Assembly: GCF_003344785.1 (NCBI RefSeq)
Contig: NZ_QPMK01000007.1
Location: 78,513 to 142,512 of the forward strand
Direction of reading: 5' to 3'
Source of the DNA: Thalassococcus profundi
GTDB lineage: Bacteria; Pseudomonadota; Alphaproteobacteria; Rhodobacterales; Rhodobacteraceae
Length of the DNA stretch: 64,000 bases
Shown: one piece after another, positions 47,752 through 55,600 of the stretch
How positions within the stretch are numbered: the stretch's first letter is position 1
Layout of the letters: each line of letters opens with the position of its first letter
The notes under the pieces: generated by a model
Database searches by the model: none
What the model was told of the DNA's origin: nothing
Seen by the model: only the letters and a program-made list of their open reading frames with translations
Position numbers and translations under genes: made by a program

Positions 47752-49482
47752 ATGGCCAGGAACACCGCATCCCGCGAGGGCGGAACGATCTACGCCCAGG
47801 CGCTGACGCGCCTGCGGCGCAGCTTTGTCGGCGTCGGGCTTTTCAGCGCGGCGGTCAACATCCTGATGCTGACCGGCCCGATCTTCATGCTGCAGGTCTA
47901 CGACCGGGTGCTGTCCTCGGGGTCGGTTGCGACGCTGCAGGCGCTCTATGCCATCGTCGTCGTGCTGTTCGTCTTCCTCGGCATCTACGATTTCCTGCGC
48001 ACGCGGCTGCTGTCGCGCGCGGCGTATCGGCTCGACCAGGACGTGGGCCCGGCCGCGCATGACCTCTGGGTGCGCTCGGCTCTGCAGGAGACGCCAACAC
48101 TTGCCCGGCCCCTGAACGATCTGGCCGTGGTCCGCGGTTTCCTGCCCGGCCCGGCGATGCTGGGCCTGTTCGATCTGCCGTGGATCCCGCTCTACCTCGC
48201 CGTGGTCTTCGTGATCCATGTCTGGCTGGGCTGGCTGGCGCTGGCCGGTCTGGGCGTGGTCACCGTGCTGGCCCTGCTGAACCAGTGGATGACGCGCAAG
48301 CATCATGCCCAGTCGATGCGCATGGACGGCGCCGAAAGCTTTTTCGTCGACCAGAACCGCCGCAACGCCGAGGCCATCGTGCCGCTGGGCATGGCCGACC
48401 GCGTCACCGCGCGCTGGAGCGCCATGCACCGCGATGGGCTGGCCGTCGGCCAGCTGGGCGGCGACCGGTCCGAAGGCTTCGTCGCCACCTCCAAGTCGTT
48501 TCGCCTGCTGCTGCAATCCTCGCTGCTGGGGCTGGGCGGCTACCTTGCCCTGCAACAGGAGATCTCTCCGGGGATGATCGTCGCCGCGTCGATCATCGCG
48601 GGCCGGGCGCTGGCGCCGGTGGACGTGGTGCTGGGCCAATGGCGCAACGTCGTGCGCGTGCGCGAGGCACATGCCCGGCTGCACCAGGTCTTCGACGCGG
48701 CTCCCGAACCGCGGCCGGTGATCGACCTGCCCGCGCCGCAGGGGCACATGACCGTGGCCGCGATCACGAAGTTCGTCCCCGGCGCGCGCGCCGGGGAACG
48801 CCCGCCGATCCTCGACCAGGTGTCCTTCCGGCTCCAGCCCGGCGACGCGGTGGGCGTGATCGGCCCCTCGGCCTCCGGCAAGTCGACGCTGGCGCGCATC
48901 CTCGTGGGCGCGCTGCGGCCCGACCACGGAGAGGTGCGGCTCGACGGGGCCACCTTGTCGCAATGGTCCGACGCGGCGCTGGGACGGCACCTGGGCTACC
49001 TGCCGCAACGGCTGGAGCTCATCGCCGGCACGATCCGCGACAACATCGCCCGCTTCGATCCCGAAGCCGACGACGCCGCGGTGATCGACGCCGCCCGGAT
49101 CGCCGGCGTGCACGAGATGATCCTGCAACTGCCCGACGGCTATGCCACGGCGCTGGGCCACGACAGCGCGCCGCTTTCGGGCGGGCAGTTGCAGCGTATC
49201 GGCCTGGCACGCGCGGTCTACGGCACGCCGCGATACGTGATCCTGGACGAGCCCAATTCCAACCTCGACGCCGCCGGGGACGACGCGCTGTCGCAGGCGA
49301 TCCTGACCCTGCGCGAACAGGGCAGTACTGTCGTCGTCATGGCGCACCGGCCCTCGGCCATCGCCGCGGTCAACAAGGTGCTGGTACTGCACTCGGGTCG
49401 TGTCGCGGAATTCGGCCCGAAAGAGGACGTGTTGCAGAAATCCGTGCGCCCCCCGGCGGGCCGCCGAAAGGAAGAGGTCTGA
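47752..49482 (+). CDS. type I secretion ABC permease/ATPase
   Basis: A 576-residue inner-membrane exporter half-transporter. The N-terminal membrane domain starts with SFVGVGLFSAAVNILMLTGPIFMLQVYDRVL, typical of the PrtD/AprD branch. The nucleotide-binding domain has Walker A GPSASGKST near residue 370, signature LSGGQLQRIGLARA near 476 and Walker B YVILDEPNSNLD near 495. It lacks the C39-peptidase-like domain of HlyB, so substrate recognition is of the protease/adhesin-exporter type. AGGAG lies nine bases before its ATG, 29 bases after the giant gene, so it should export that protein. Confidence 0.95.
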   Translation: MARNTASREGGTIYAQALTRLRRSFVGVGLFSAAVNILMLTGPIFMLQVYDRVLSSGSVATLQALYAIVVVLFVFLGIYDFLRTRLLSRAAYRLDQDVGPAAHDLWVRSALQETPTLARPLNDLAVVRGFLPGPAMLGLFDLPWIPLYLAVVFVIHVWLGWLALAGLGVVTVLALLNQWMTRKHHAQSMRMDGAESFFVDQNRRNAEAIVPLGMADRVTARWSAMHRDGLAVGQLGGDRSEGFVATSKSFRLLLQSSLLGLGGYLALQQEISPGMIVAASIIAGRALAPVDVVLGQWRNVVRVREAHARLHQVFDAAPEPRPVIDLPAPQGHMTVAAITKFVPGARAGERPPILDQVSFRLQPGDAVGVIGPSASGKSTLARILVGALRPDHGEVRLDGATLSQWSDAALGRHLGYLPQRLELIAGTIRDNIARFDPEADDAAVIDAARIAGVHEMILQLPDGYATALGHDSAPLSGGQLQRIGLARAVYGTPRYVILDEPNSNLDAAGDDALSQAILTLREQGSTVVVMAHRPSAIAAVNKVLVLHSGRVAEFGPKEDVLQKSVRPPAGRRKEEV

Positions 49483-49485
49483 GCC

Positions 49486-50799
49486 ATGGGGACACAACCG
49501 AACCAGGGACCCGATCTGCGCACCGGCATGAAATGGCCCGGCATCCTCGGCATGCTCGCCACCGTGGCGCTCTTGGGCGGCGGCAGCTTCTGGGCCGCCA
49601 CGACCGAGATCAGCGGCGCGGTGATCGCCATCGGCAGCGTCGAGGTCACGGGGCGTCCGAAGTCGGTGCAGCATCTCGATGGCGGTATTATCGACGATCT
49701 GCGCGTGAGCGACGGCGATTTCGTGGACCGCGGCGAAGTGCTCGTGCGGCTCGACGACACCACGCTGCTGGCGAACCTGTCGATCTACCGCACACGCCTG
49801 TCCGAAGCACTGGCGACCCGGGATCGGCTTGTCGCCGAGCAGCGCGAGGATGCCACCATCGCCTTTGCCGACCCGGACCCGCTGATCGGCGACGTCGATC
49901 ACGCCCTGCACCAGTCCGGCCAGCGCGAGGTGTTCCTGGCGCGGCAGGAGCTCGAGGCGGGGCGCAAGGAGCAGCTGACCGAGAAGATCCGGCAGTTCGA
50001 GAACCAGACGACAGGCGTCAACGCGCTGATCGAGGCCAAGCGCCAGCAACTGACGCTCGTGGACGACGAACTGACGGCGCTGAAGACGCTCACCGAGAAA
50101 GGCCTGGCGCGAGCCAGCCAGCTTCTGGCGCTGCAACGGTCGCAGGCGGATCTGCTGGGCCAGATCGCCGAGCATCAGTCGGAACTGGCGCGCATCCAGA
50201 ACTCGATCCGGGATACCGAGCTCGAGATGCTGCAGGGCCAGCGCCAGACCAAGGAAGAGGTCGTGACGCAGCTGCGCGAGATCACCACCACGATCCAGGA
50301 GTTGCGCCAGCAGATCCAGACCACGCAGAAACAGCTCGACCGCGTGGCGATCCGCGCGCCCAGCAGCGGGCGCATCCATGAATTGCAATACACCACCATC
50401 GGCGGTGTCATCCCGCCCGGCGGCACCATCCTCAGGGTCGTGCCGCTGGACGAAGGGTTCGGCCTGCGGACGCGCATCGACCCTGCCTCGATCGACCAGG
50501 TCTATCCCGGCCAGCCCGCCAAGGTTCGCTTTCCCGCCTTCAACCAGCGCAGCACGCCGGAACTCGCGGGCTCTGTGCGCGACGTGTCGGCGACGACCTC
50601 GGTGGACGAGGTGACGGGGCAGAGCTTCTACTGGGTGGACGTCGCCGTGTCCGAGATGGAACTGGCGCGGCTGGGCGATCTGGCGCTGGTGCCCGGCATG
50701 CCGGTGGAGGCCTACCTCACCACCACCGACCGCACCGTCCTGAGCTACCTCACCAAGCCGCTGACCGACCAGCTGAACCAGGCCTTCCGCGAAGATTGA
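49486..50799 (+). CDS. type I secretion periplasmic adaptor (HlyD family)
   Basis: A 437-residue membrane fusion protein. The N-terminal TM (WPGILGMLATVALLGGGSFW) is followed by KSVQHLDGGIIDDLRVSDGD, the usual first lipoyl segment of PrtE/HlyD-type adaptors. A long coiled-coil region (residues about 95-285) comes next, then RVAIRAPSSGRIHELQYTTI and a beta-barrel. It starts four bases after the ABC gene and completes the inner-membrane part of the secretion machine. No TolC-like outer-membrane protein is in the window, so one must be supplied from elsewhere. Confidence 0.95.
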   Translation: MGTQPNQGPDLRTGMKWPGILGMLATVALLGGGSFWAATTEISGAVIAIGSVEVTGRPKSVQHLDGGIIDDLRVSDGDFVDRGEVLVRLDDTTLLANLSIYRTRLSEALATRDRLVAEQREDATIAFADPDPLIGDVDHALHQSGQREVFLARQELEAGRKEQLTEKIRQFENQTTGVNALIEAKRQQLTLVDDELTALKTLTEKGLARASQLLALQRSQADLLGQIAEHQSELARIQNSIRDTELEMLQGQRQTKEEVVTQLREITTTIQELRQQIQTTQKQLDRVAIRAPSSGRIHELQYTTIGGVIPPGGTILRVVPLDEGFGLRTRIDPASIDQVYPGQPAKVRFPAFNQRSTPELAGSVRDVSATTSVDEVTGQSFYWVDVAVSEMELARLGDLALVPGMPVEAYLTTTDRTVLSYLTKPLTDQLNQAFRED

Positions 50800-50804
50800 G
50801 CTTA

Positions 50805-51068
50805 GGGTCAGGATCCATTGCTCCTGCACCGTCAGCGCCTCAAAATGCGCGATTTCAGATGTTTGGCACGCGCGGGGAGGGCTGGCTGCCTTGTCAAGCG
50901 GGCCGAGTGGCTGAAAGCGTGCATTTCGAGGCGTCCGAAGGATTTGGCGGTTTTTCCGTTCTGCTGCCTCTCAATGCATTAAAATAGAACCACTATTTCG
51001 GCAGCATTGCTCGTTGCAGGACAGAAAATCTGCCAAACTGACGGTGCAGGAATAATGGGTCCTGACCC
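50805..51068. mobile_element. 264-bp MITE-like element, copy 2
   Basis: Same length and orientation as the copy at 19729-19992, about 94% identical by hand count. Its 31-bp terminal inverted repeats have three mismatches, and TA lies outside each end (50803-50804 and 51069-51070). It starts five bases after the adaptor stop codon, and its right end supplies the last base of the stop codon of the convergent DUF6356 gene. Short open frames within it show no family resemblance. Confidence 0.85.
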
Positions 51069-51295
51069 TAATGCGCGTGGCGGCGGGCGATGCGGCCGTG
51101 CAGGCGGGACAGGATGCGGCTGGCCGTGGTCTGGCACAGGGCCGGGATCAGCGCGTGTACCAGCGCTGCACCCGCCGCCACCGTCAGCCAAAAGGCAAAG
51201 CCCAGGGCAAACTGCATGTGCTGTGCGTAGCTTTCATTTACCGAGGCGGGATGATCGTGGAACAGGCGTTTCAGCGGGGTCGACAGGGCGGTCAT
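51068..51295 (-). CDS. DUF6356 family small membrane protein
   Basis: A 75-residue protein common in Rhodobacteraceae. It begins with STPLKRLFHDHPASVNESYA, has one hydrophobic segment (FALGFAFWLTVAAGAALVHA) and ends with a basic tail RLHGRIARRHAH. Function is unknown. Length is normal, so the neighbouring MITE has not visibly truncated it; the TAG stop straddles the MITE junction (bases 51068-51070). It is divergent from the Lrp-type regulator. Confidence 0.8.
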   Translation of the reverse strand: MTALSTPLKRLFHDHPASVNESYAQHMQFALGFAFWLTVAAGAALVHALIPALCQTTASRILSRLHGRIARRHAH

Positions 51296-51328
51296 GGAAT
51301 TCTCCTTTCGGGTTGGCGCCTTGTCGCA

Positions 51329-51392
51329 GGGATCACCCGGGCAGCGATCCCAAATCTCCCTACCCATTCGCAAAATATTGGGATAAAATCCC
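51329..51392. promoter_or_regulatory. repeated GGGAT/ATCCC palindromes in a divergent promoter
   Basis: Two inverted repeats made of the same half-site occupy the 100-base gap between the DUF6356 gene and the Lrp/AsnC gene: GGGATC-N11-GATCCC (51329-51351) and GGGAT-AAA-ATCCC (51380-51392). The second ends four bases before the regulator's ATG. Lrp/AsnC proteins often autoregulate through such degenerate palindromes, so this is a likely operator array. Confidence 0.5.
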
Positions 51393-51395
51393 GAC

Positions 51396-51857
51396 ATGAA
51401 CGAAAAGATGGATGAAATGGATCGCAAGATCCTCTCGCGCCTGCAAAAGGATGCCAGCCAGAGCGTCGACGAGGTTTCGACCGCCGTCGGTCTGTCTCGG
51501 AACGCCTGCTGGCGCCGCATCCGGATCATGGAAGAGGCGGGGATCATCACCCGCCGCGTTGCGCTGCTCGATGCGGCCAAGGTCGGCTGCCCGTTGCACG
51601 TCATCGTGCAGGTGCGCACCGGGTCCCATGACGCGGCGTGGATGGACCGGTTCCAGAAGGTCGTGCGCGCCATGCCCGAGGTCATGGCCGCCTATCGCAT
51701 GACCGGCGACCTCGACTACCTGTTGCGCGTGCGGGTCGCGGACGTCCCCGCCTACGACGCGTTTTACAAGCGCGTGATCGCGCAGGTTCCGCTCTCGGAC
51801 ATCTCGGCCAGTTTCGTTATGGAAGAGATCAAGGACAGCACCGCGCTGCCACTCTGA
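51396..51857 (+). CDS. Lrp/AsnC family transcriptional regulator
   Basis: A 153-residue feast/famine regulator. The N-terminal winged helix-turn-helix is MDRKILSRLQKDASQSVDE with SRNACWRRIRIMEEAGII, and the C-terminal RAM domain contains VMAAYRMTGDLDYLLRV. It probably senses an amino acid and controls neighbouring or distant transport or catabolic genes. It is divergent from the DUF6356 gene with palindromes between, and is followed 10 bases later by the DUF6173 gene. Confidence 0.93.
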   Translation: MNEKMDEMDRKILSRLQKDASQSVDEVSTAVGLSRNACWRRIRIMEEAGIITRRVALLDAAKVGCPLHVIVQVRTGSHDAAWMDRFQKVVRAMPEVMAAYRMTGDLDYLLRVRVADVPAYDAFYKRVIAQVPLSDISASFVMEEIKDSTALPL

Positions 51858-51867
51858 AAGGACCGAA

Positions 51868-52323
51868 ATGACCGACGAGATCGCCACCCTCGCCGAAGTG
51901 CATGAAGCCGACGCCCTGCCGCGCAAGATCGACGTGCATTGCGACAGCGACGCCGATTGCGCGCCCGAGACGCTGCCCGAGGCGGTGACCCGCAAGCCCG
52001 TCGCGTCGAAATCCGCCGCCGAATGGGCCTATGAACGCCTGGTGCTCTACATCCGCGATTTCGAATCGCAGCTCGATGCCGAACAGGAGATCGCCATGGG
52101 ATTCACCGGCGGGCAGGCGGGCGTGCTGCGGATCGAGGGCATGGGCTATTTCGACCCGGATATCGTGACCTTCTACGGCGTCGACGAACAGGGGATCCGC
52201 ACCCAGCTGATCCAGCACGTGACCCAGCTGGGCGTCACCTTGCGGGCGCTGCCGCGGATCGCCGACCGCGCCGAGCCGCGGCGCATCGGCTTTCGCCTCG
52301 CCGCCGGGCTGGGGAGCGCCTGA
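51868..52323 (+). CDS. DUF6173 family protein
   Basis: A 151-residue cytoplasmic protein of unknown function. The N-terminal 50 residues are acidic and variable (two Cys in DVHCDSDADCAPE). The conserved part runs from AAEWAYERLVLYIRDFESQLD through GMGYFDPDIVTFYGVDEQG to TQLIQHVTQLGVTLRALPR, matching DUF6173. It follows the Lrp gene at 10 bases with GAAAGGA as ribosome-binding site. Confidence 0.8.
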   Translation: MTDEIATLAEVHEADALPRKIDVHCDSDADCAPETLPEAVTRKPVASKSAAEWAYERLVLYIRDFESQLDAEQEIAMGFTGGQAGVLRIEGMGYFDPDIVTFYGVDEQGIRTQLIQHVTQLGVTLRALPRIADRAEPRRIGFRLAAGLGSA

Positions 52324-52422
52324 CCCCGCGGGGCCGCGTCGAAATGCGGCTTTGTGACGTGGTGACAGGGCCGGAATTATACGCTATCCACCCCCGAAAA
52401 GCACATCCAAGGGAACCGGATC

Positions 52423-52557
52423 ATGGCAGAACACAAGCACGGCGAGATGGATATCTCGGTCCAGGAAAAGACCTTCGCGGGCTTCATCAACTTCACCATC
52501 AAGACGGTGGCGGTCATCATCGTTGCGGTGCTGCTTCTGGCGATGTTCAACGCCTAA
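52423..52557 (+). CDS. aa3-type cytochrome c oxidase subunit IV
   Basis: A 44-residue protein: MAEHKHGEMDISVQEKTF, followed by one transmembrane helix TVAVIIVAVLLLAMF. This matches the small alphaproteobacterial subunit IV of aa3 cytochrome oxidase (one helix beside subunits I and III). AGGGAA lies about eight bases before the ATG. It stands apart from the main cta genes, as is common for this subunit. Confidence 0.88.
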   Translation: MAEHKHGEMDISVQEKTFAGFINFTIKTVAVIIVAVLLLAMFNA

Positions 52558-52583
52558 GACCGGTTGGGTCCGAAAGGAATTCC

Positions 52584-53210
52584 ATGACGCGCCTGGCTTT
52601 CGGACTGGCGGCGGGCCTCGCGCTGAGCCTGCTTGCGGGCTGTGCTTCGGACACCAGCCCCAACGACGCGACGCCCGAGGAGGTGAGCCGCGCCGCCTAT
52701 CGCCACGACGGCCCCCCGGCGCTGACGCTCTTCACGATGATCAACAATCGCTCCGGCGCGGGCGCGCACACCAGCCTGATGGTCAACGGCTCGCAGCGCG
52801 TGGTCTTCGACCCAGCGGGGTCGGTGCGCCATTCGGCGGTGCCCGAACGCGGCGACGTGCTTTACGGCATCACGCCGCGGATCGAGGACTTCTACGCCCG
52901 CGCCCACGCGCGCGAAACCTTCCACGTGGTGATCCAGCGTATCGAAGTGTCGCCCGAGGTGGCTGAAAAGGCCTTGCAACTCGTCACGACGAACGGTCCG
53001 GTGGCGCAATCGCGCTGCACCGCCAGTACCGCGGCGATCCTGCGCCAGCTGCCGGGGTTCGAGAGCATCTCGGGGACCTGGTTTCCGAAGAACCTGTCGG
53101 ACCAGTTCGGACAGCTTCCGGGCGTGACGGAGACCAAGCTGTTCGAGACCGATTCCGACGACAAGCGGAAAGCGATCGAGGCGTTCGAGCCGGCAGCGTC
53201 GCGCGGCTGA
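52584..53210 (+). CDS. predicted lipoprotein of unknown function
   Basis: A 208-residue exported protein with a signal peptide ending in the lipobox LLAGC (C20), so it is probably anchored in a membrane facing the periplasm. The mature part contains LTLFTMINNRSGAGAHTSLMVNGSQRVVFDPAG, reminiscent of lipoproteins with a papain-like or DUF4105-like pattern (H at AHTS, C in SRCTAS). I cannot assign an activity. AAGGA precedes the ATG at 52584, and the gene lies 26 bases after subunit IV. Confidence 0.75.
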   Translation: MTRLAFGLAAGLALSLLAGCASDTSPNDATPEEVSRAAYRHDGPPALTLFTMINNRSGAGAHTSLMVNGSQRVVFDPAGSVRHSAVPERGDVLYGITPRIEDFYARAHARETFHVVIQRIEVSPEVAEKALQLVTTNGPVAQSRCTASTAAILRQLPGFESISGTWFPKNLSDQFGQLPGVTETKLFETDSDDKRKAIEAFEPAASRG

Positions 53211-53214
53211 GCGG

Positions 53215-53541
53215 TCAGGGCAGCGCGTAGCCCAGCCCGATCAGCGTCACCGCGCCGCAGACCATCGCCAGGATCACGTTCTTGCTGAAATACCCCACGC
53301 CGAAGGTCACCGCCGCCGCCGCCAGCCGCGTCGGATCCGGCTGCCCGTCCGTTGCGCCGGGCCATAGCACCAGCGGCGCCACCAGCGCCGGCAACACCGC
53401 GACGGCAGTATAGCGCAGGTGCCGCAGCAGCCAGTCGGGCAGAGGCTTGTTGCCGACCAGGCCGAGAAAGACGAAGCGCATCACGAAGCTGCCGACGCCG
53501 AGGCCGGCGATGACGATCCAGAGTGCCGTATCGTCGATCAT
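53215..53541 (-). CDS. azlD: AzlD domain branched-chain amino acid exporter small subunit
   Basis: A 108-residue membrane protein with three to four hydrophobic segments (LWIVIAGLGVGSFVMRFVFL, YTAVAVLPALVAPLVLW, VTFGVGYFSKNVILAMVCGA). It matches AzlD, the small partner of AzlC in LIV-E type amino acid exporters. Its ATG overlaps the azlC stop by four bases (ATGA), so the two are translated together. Confidence 0.9.
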   Translation of the reverse strand: MIDDTALWIVIAGLGVGSFVMRFVFLGLVGNKPLPDWLLRHLRYTAVAVLPALVAPLVLWPGATDGQPDPTRLAAAAVTFGVGYFSKNVILAMVCGAVTLIGLGYALP

Positions 53542-54251
53542 GTCCGCGCCCTCCGCTCGAGCATCAACTCGGTCCGCGCGCCCGCCATCATGCCGCCGAC
53601 CCCGCCGACGATCAGGCCCAGGTTGTAGGGCAGCCAGGCGAAAGCCAGCGCCAGCCCCACTGCCGTCGCCGCCGCCACCTTGTGCGCCGGGGTGCGCAGC
53701 ATCGGCGCGATCATCGCGAGGAAGGCGATCGGCACGGCAAAGTCGAGCCCCAACTCGGTCGGTATGGCCGATCCCAGCACCGCGCCCAGCCAGGTGGCGA
53801 AATACCACGGCGGGCAGATCGGCGTGGCGAGGCCGAAGAAGTAGCCGACCTTTTCGGACAGGGTCATGCGCGGGCGGCGGTCGAATTCGAGGATCGACCC
53901 GGCATAGGTCTGGTCCACCAGGAAATACGAGATGAACACCCGCTGCCAGAGCGGCGCCGGCCCGAGGTGCGGCGTGAGCGACGCCGAATACATCGCCATC
54001 CGCATATTCACCGCCAGTGCCGAGGCCAGCGCCACCAGCGTCGGCGCGCCTTCGTTCAGGAGTTGCAGCGCCGTGAACTGCGCGGCCCCCGCGATGACCA
54101 CCACGGAAAAGCTGACCGCTTCGCTGATGCTGAGACCCGATTCGGTTGCGACCACGCCGAAAAGCATGCCAAAGGGGAAGACCATGATCAGGAAGGGCAG
54201 CCCGTCGCGCAGACCCCGCCAGTAGCTTGACATTGCTTGGGTCCCCGCCAT
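53538..54251 (-). CDS. azlC: AzlC family amino acid exporter large subunit
   Basis: A 237-residue integral membrane protein. Signature parts are GLRDGLPFLIMVFPFGMLFGVVA, AGAAQFTALQLL and NMRMAMYSASLTPHLG. Together with AzlD it exports branched-chain amino acids. The ATG at 54251 has AGGGGA five bases upstream; an in-frame ATG at 54233 is the alternative. It diverges from fdhD across 48 bases. Confidence 0.92.
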   Translation of the reverse strand: MAGTQAMSSYWRGLRDGLPFLIMVFPFGMLFGVVATESGLSISEAVSFSVVVIAGAAQFTALQLLNEGAPTLVALASALAVNMRMAMYSASLTPHLGPAPLWQRVFISYFLVDQTYAGSILEFDRRPRMTLSEKVGYFFGLATPICPPWYFATWLGAVLGSAIPTELGLDFAVPIAFLAMIAPMLRTPAHKVAAATAVGLALAFAWLPYNLGLIVGGVGGMMAGARTELMLERRART

Positions 54252-54299
54252 GACTGTCCCCTGTTCCGACCCGCACTGGCTACTCACTGGACGCAGAAT

Positions 54300-55187
54300 A
54301 TGCAATCGCCGCCGACCCCCGATCACGCCGGTTACCTCATCGCCCCGGACCCCGCCGCGCCGCGCTTGACGCGGGCCGTGACGGGCCGCGACCACACCGG
54401 CGCCGAGGTGTCGCTGTCGGTGGTCGAGGAACGGCCGCTGACGATCTTCCTCAACAGCCAGGAGGTCGTGACGGCCATGACCATCGGGGATTACCCCGAG
54501 TACCTGGCGCTCGGGTTCCTGCGCAACCAGGGCATGCTGCGCGACGGTGAAGAGATCACCGGCATCGACTATGACGAGGATCTCGAGGTGGTCGTGGTGC
54601 GCACCGCCAGCCAGACCACCTACGAAGAGAAGGTCCGCAAGAAGACCCGCACCAGCGGCTGCGCCGTGGGCACCGTCTTCGGTGACATGATGGAGGGGCT
54701 GGACAAGGTGCGCCTGCCGCAGACCGTGCTGCGCACCTCGTGGCTCTACGCGCTGGCCAGGACGATCAACACCACCCCGTCGCTCTATCTCGAGGCCGGG
54801 GCCATTCACGGCACGGTGCTCTGCCAGCAGGACCGCCCGCTCGTCTACATGGAGGACGTGGGCCGGCACAACGCCGTCGACAAGATCGCCGGATGGATGC
54901 TGCATCATGGCGTCGGGGCGGAGGACAAGATCCTTTACACTACCGGGCGGCTGACCTCCGAGATGGTCATCAAGACCGCGCTCATGGGCATCCCGGTTCT
55001 GGCCTCGCGCTCGGGTTTCACCGCCTGGGGGGTCGAGATCGCGCGCCAGGTGGGCCTGACCTGCATCGGCCGCATGCGCGGCAAGCGCTTCGTCTGCCTC
55101 TCGGGCGACGACCGGCTGGTGCGTGACATCGACCCCGACTCCGTCCCCGAAGAAGCGCGCAAGTCCGGCCGGAAAGGCGGCGCATGA
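54300..55187 (+). CDS. fdhD: formate dehydrogenase accessory sulfurtransferase FdhD
   Basis: A 295-residue protein that passes sulfur from IscS to the molybdenum cofactor of formate dehydrogenase. Conserved parts are LNSQEVVTAMTIGDYPEYLALGFL, EDVGRHNAVDKIAGW, TTGRLTSEMVIKTA and LASRSGFTAWGVEIA. The sulfur-carrying cysteine is C121 in TSGCAVGT; the second Cys of the E. coli CxxC is replaced by Gly (C121-A-V-G124). It heads a cofactor operon in which each of the next four genes overlaps its predecessor by four bases. Confidence 0.94.
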   Translation: MQSPPTPDHAGYLIAPDPAAPRLTRAVTGRDHTGAEVSLSVVEERPLTIFLNSQEVVTAMTIGDYPEYLALGFLRNQGMLRDGEEITGIDYDEDLEVVVVRTASQTTYEEKVRKKTRTSGCAVGTVFGDMMEGLDKVRLPQTVLRTSWLYALARTINTTPSLYLEAGAIHGTVLCQQDRPLVYMEDVGRHNAVDKIAGWMLHHGVGAEDKILYTTGRLTSEMVIKTALMGIPVLASRSGFTAWGVEIARQVGLTCIGRMRGKRFVCLSGDDRLVRDIDPDSVPEEARKSGRKGGA

Positions 55188-55600
55188 CCCTGCCGATGCG
55201 CCCCGACGCCCTGCAGGCCGAAGCCATCGCAGAGGCCCGCCGCTTCATCGCCGCGCGCATTCGCGGTGATTGGCATTCGGTCGCCTCCGTCGTGCTCACC
55301 GCAGCCGGGGCGCGCTACATCGGCATGAACCTCGACAGCACCCTGCCGCGCGCCAGCATCTGCGCCGAGCCGGTGGCCATCGGCATGGCCATGGCCGCCG
55401 ATCCCGACGACCGCATCCTCTTCTGCGCCGCCGTCAACCGCCATGGCCGGGTGATCCCGCCCTGCGGGTCCTGCCGCGAGCTGATGCTGGACTATGCGCC
55501 GGACGCGCTGATCGCGATCCCGCACGGAGACGAGTTCCGCGCGGTGCCCATGCGCGAGCTGATGCCCGACGCATACAAGCACGACCGGAGGAAACCGTGA
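55184..55600 (+). CDS. cytidine/blasticidin-deaminase-like zinc protein
   Basis: A 138-residue member of the cytidine deaminase superfamily. The zinc site is complete: C60-A-E62 in SICAEPVAI and C94/C97 in PPCGSCREL, with E62 as proton shuttle. Free cytidine or a blasticidin-like nucleoside is a possible substrate. It is embedded between fdhD and mobA with four-base overlaps on both sides, an unusual place for pyrimidine salvage. A role linked to cytidine-type molybdenum cofactor nucleotides is speculative. Confidence 0.82.
   Translation: MTLPMRPDALQAEAIAEARRFIAARIRGDWHSVASVVLTAAGARYIGMNLDSTLPRASICAEPVAIGMAMAADPDDRILFCAAVNRHGRVIPPCGSCRELMLDYAPDALIAIPHGDEFRAVPMRELMPDAYKHDRRKP

Noticed and set aside
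50796-50987. Small open frames inside the two MITE copies as transposase remnants
   Set aside because: The frames differ between copies and show no transposase motif; inverted ends and equal 264-bp length fit a non-autonomous element better.
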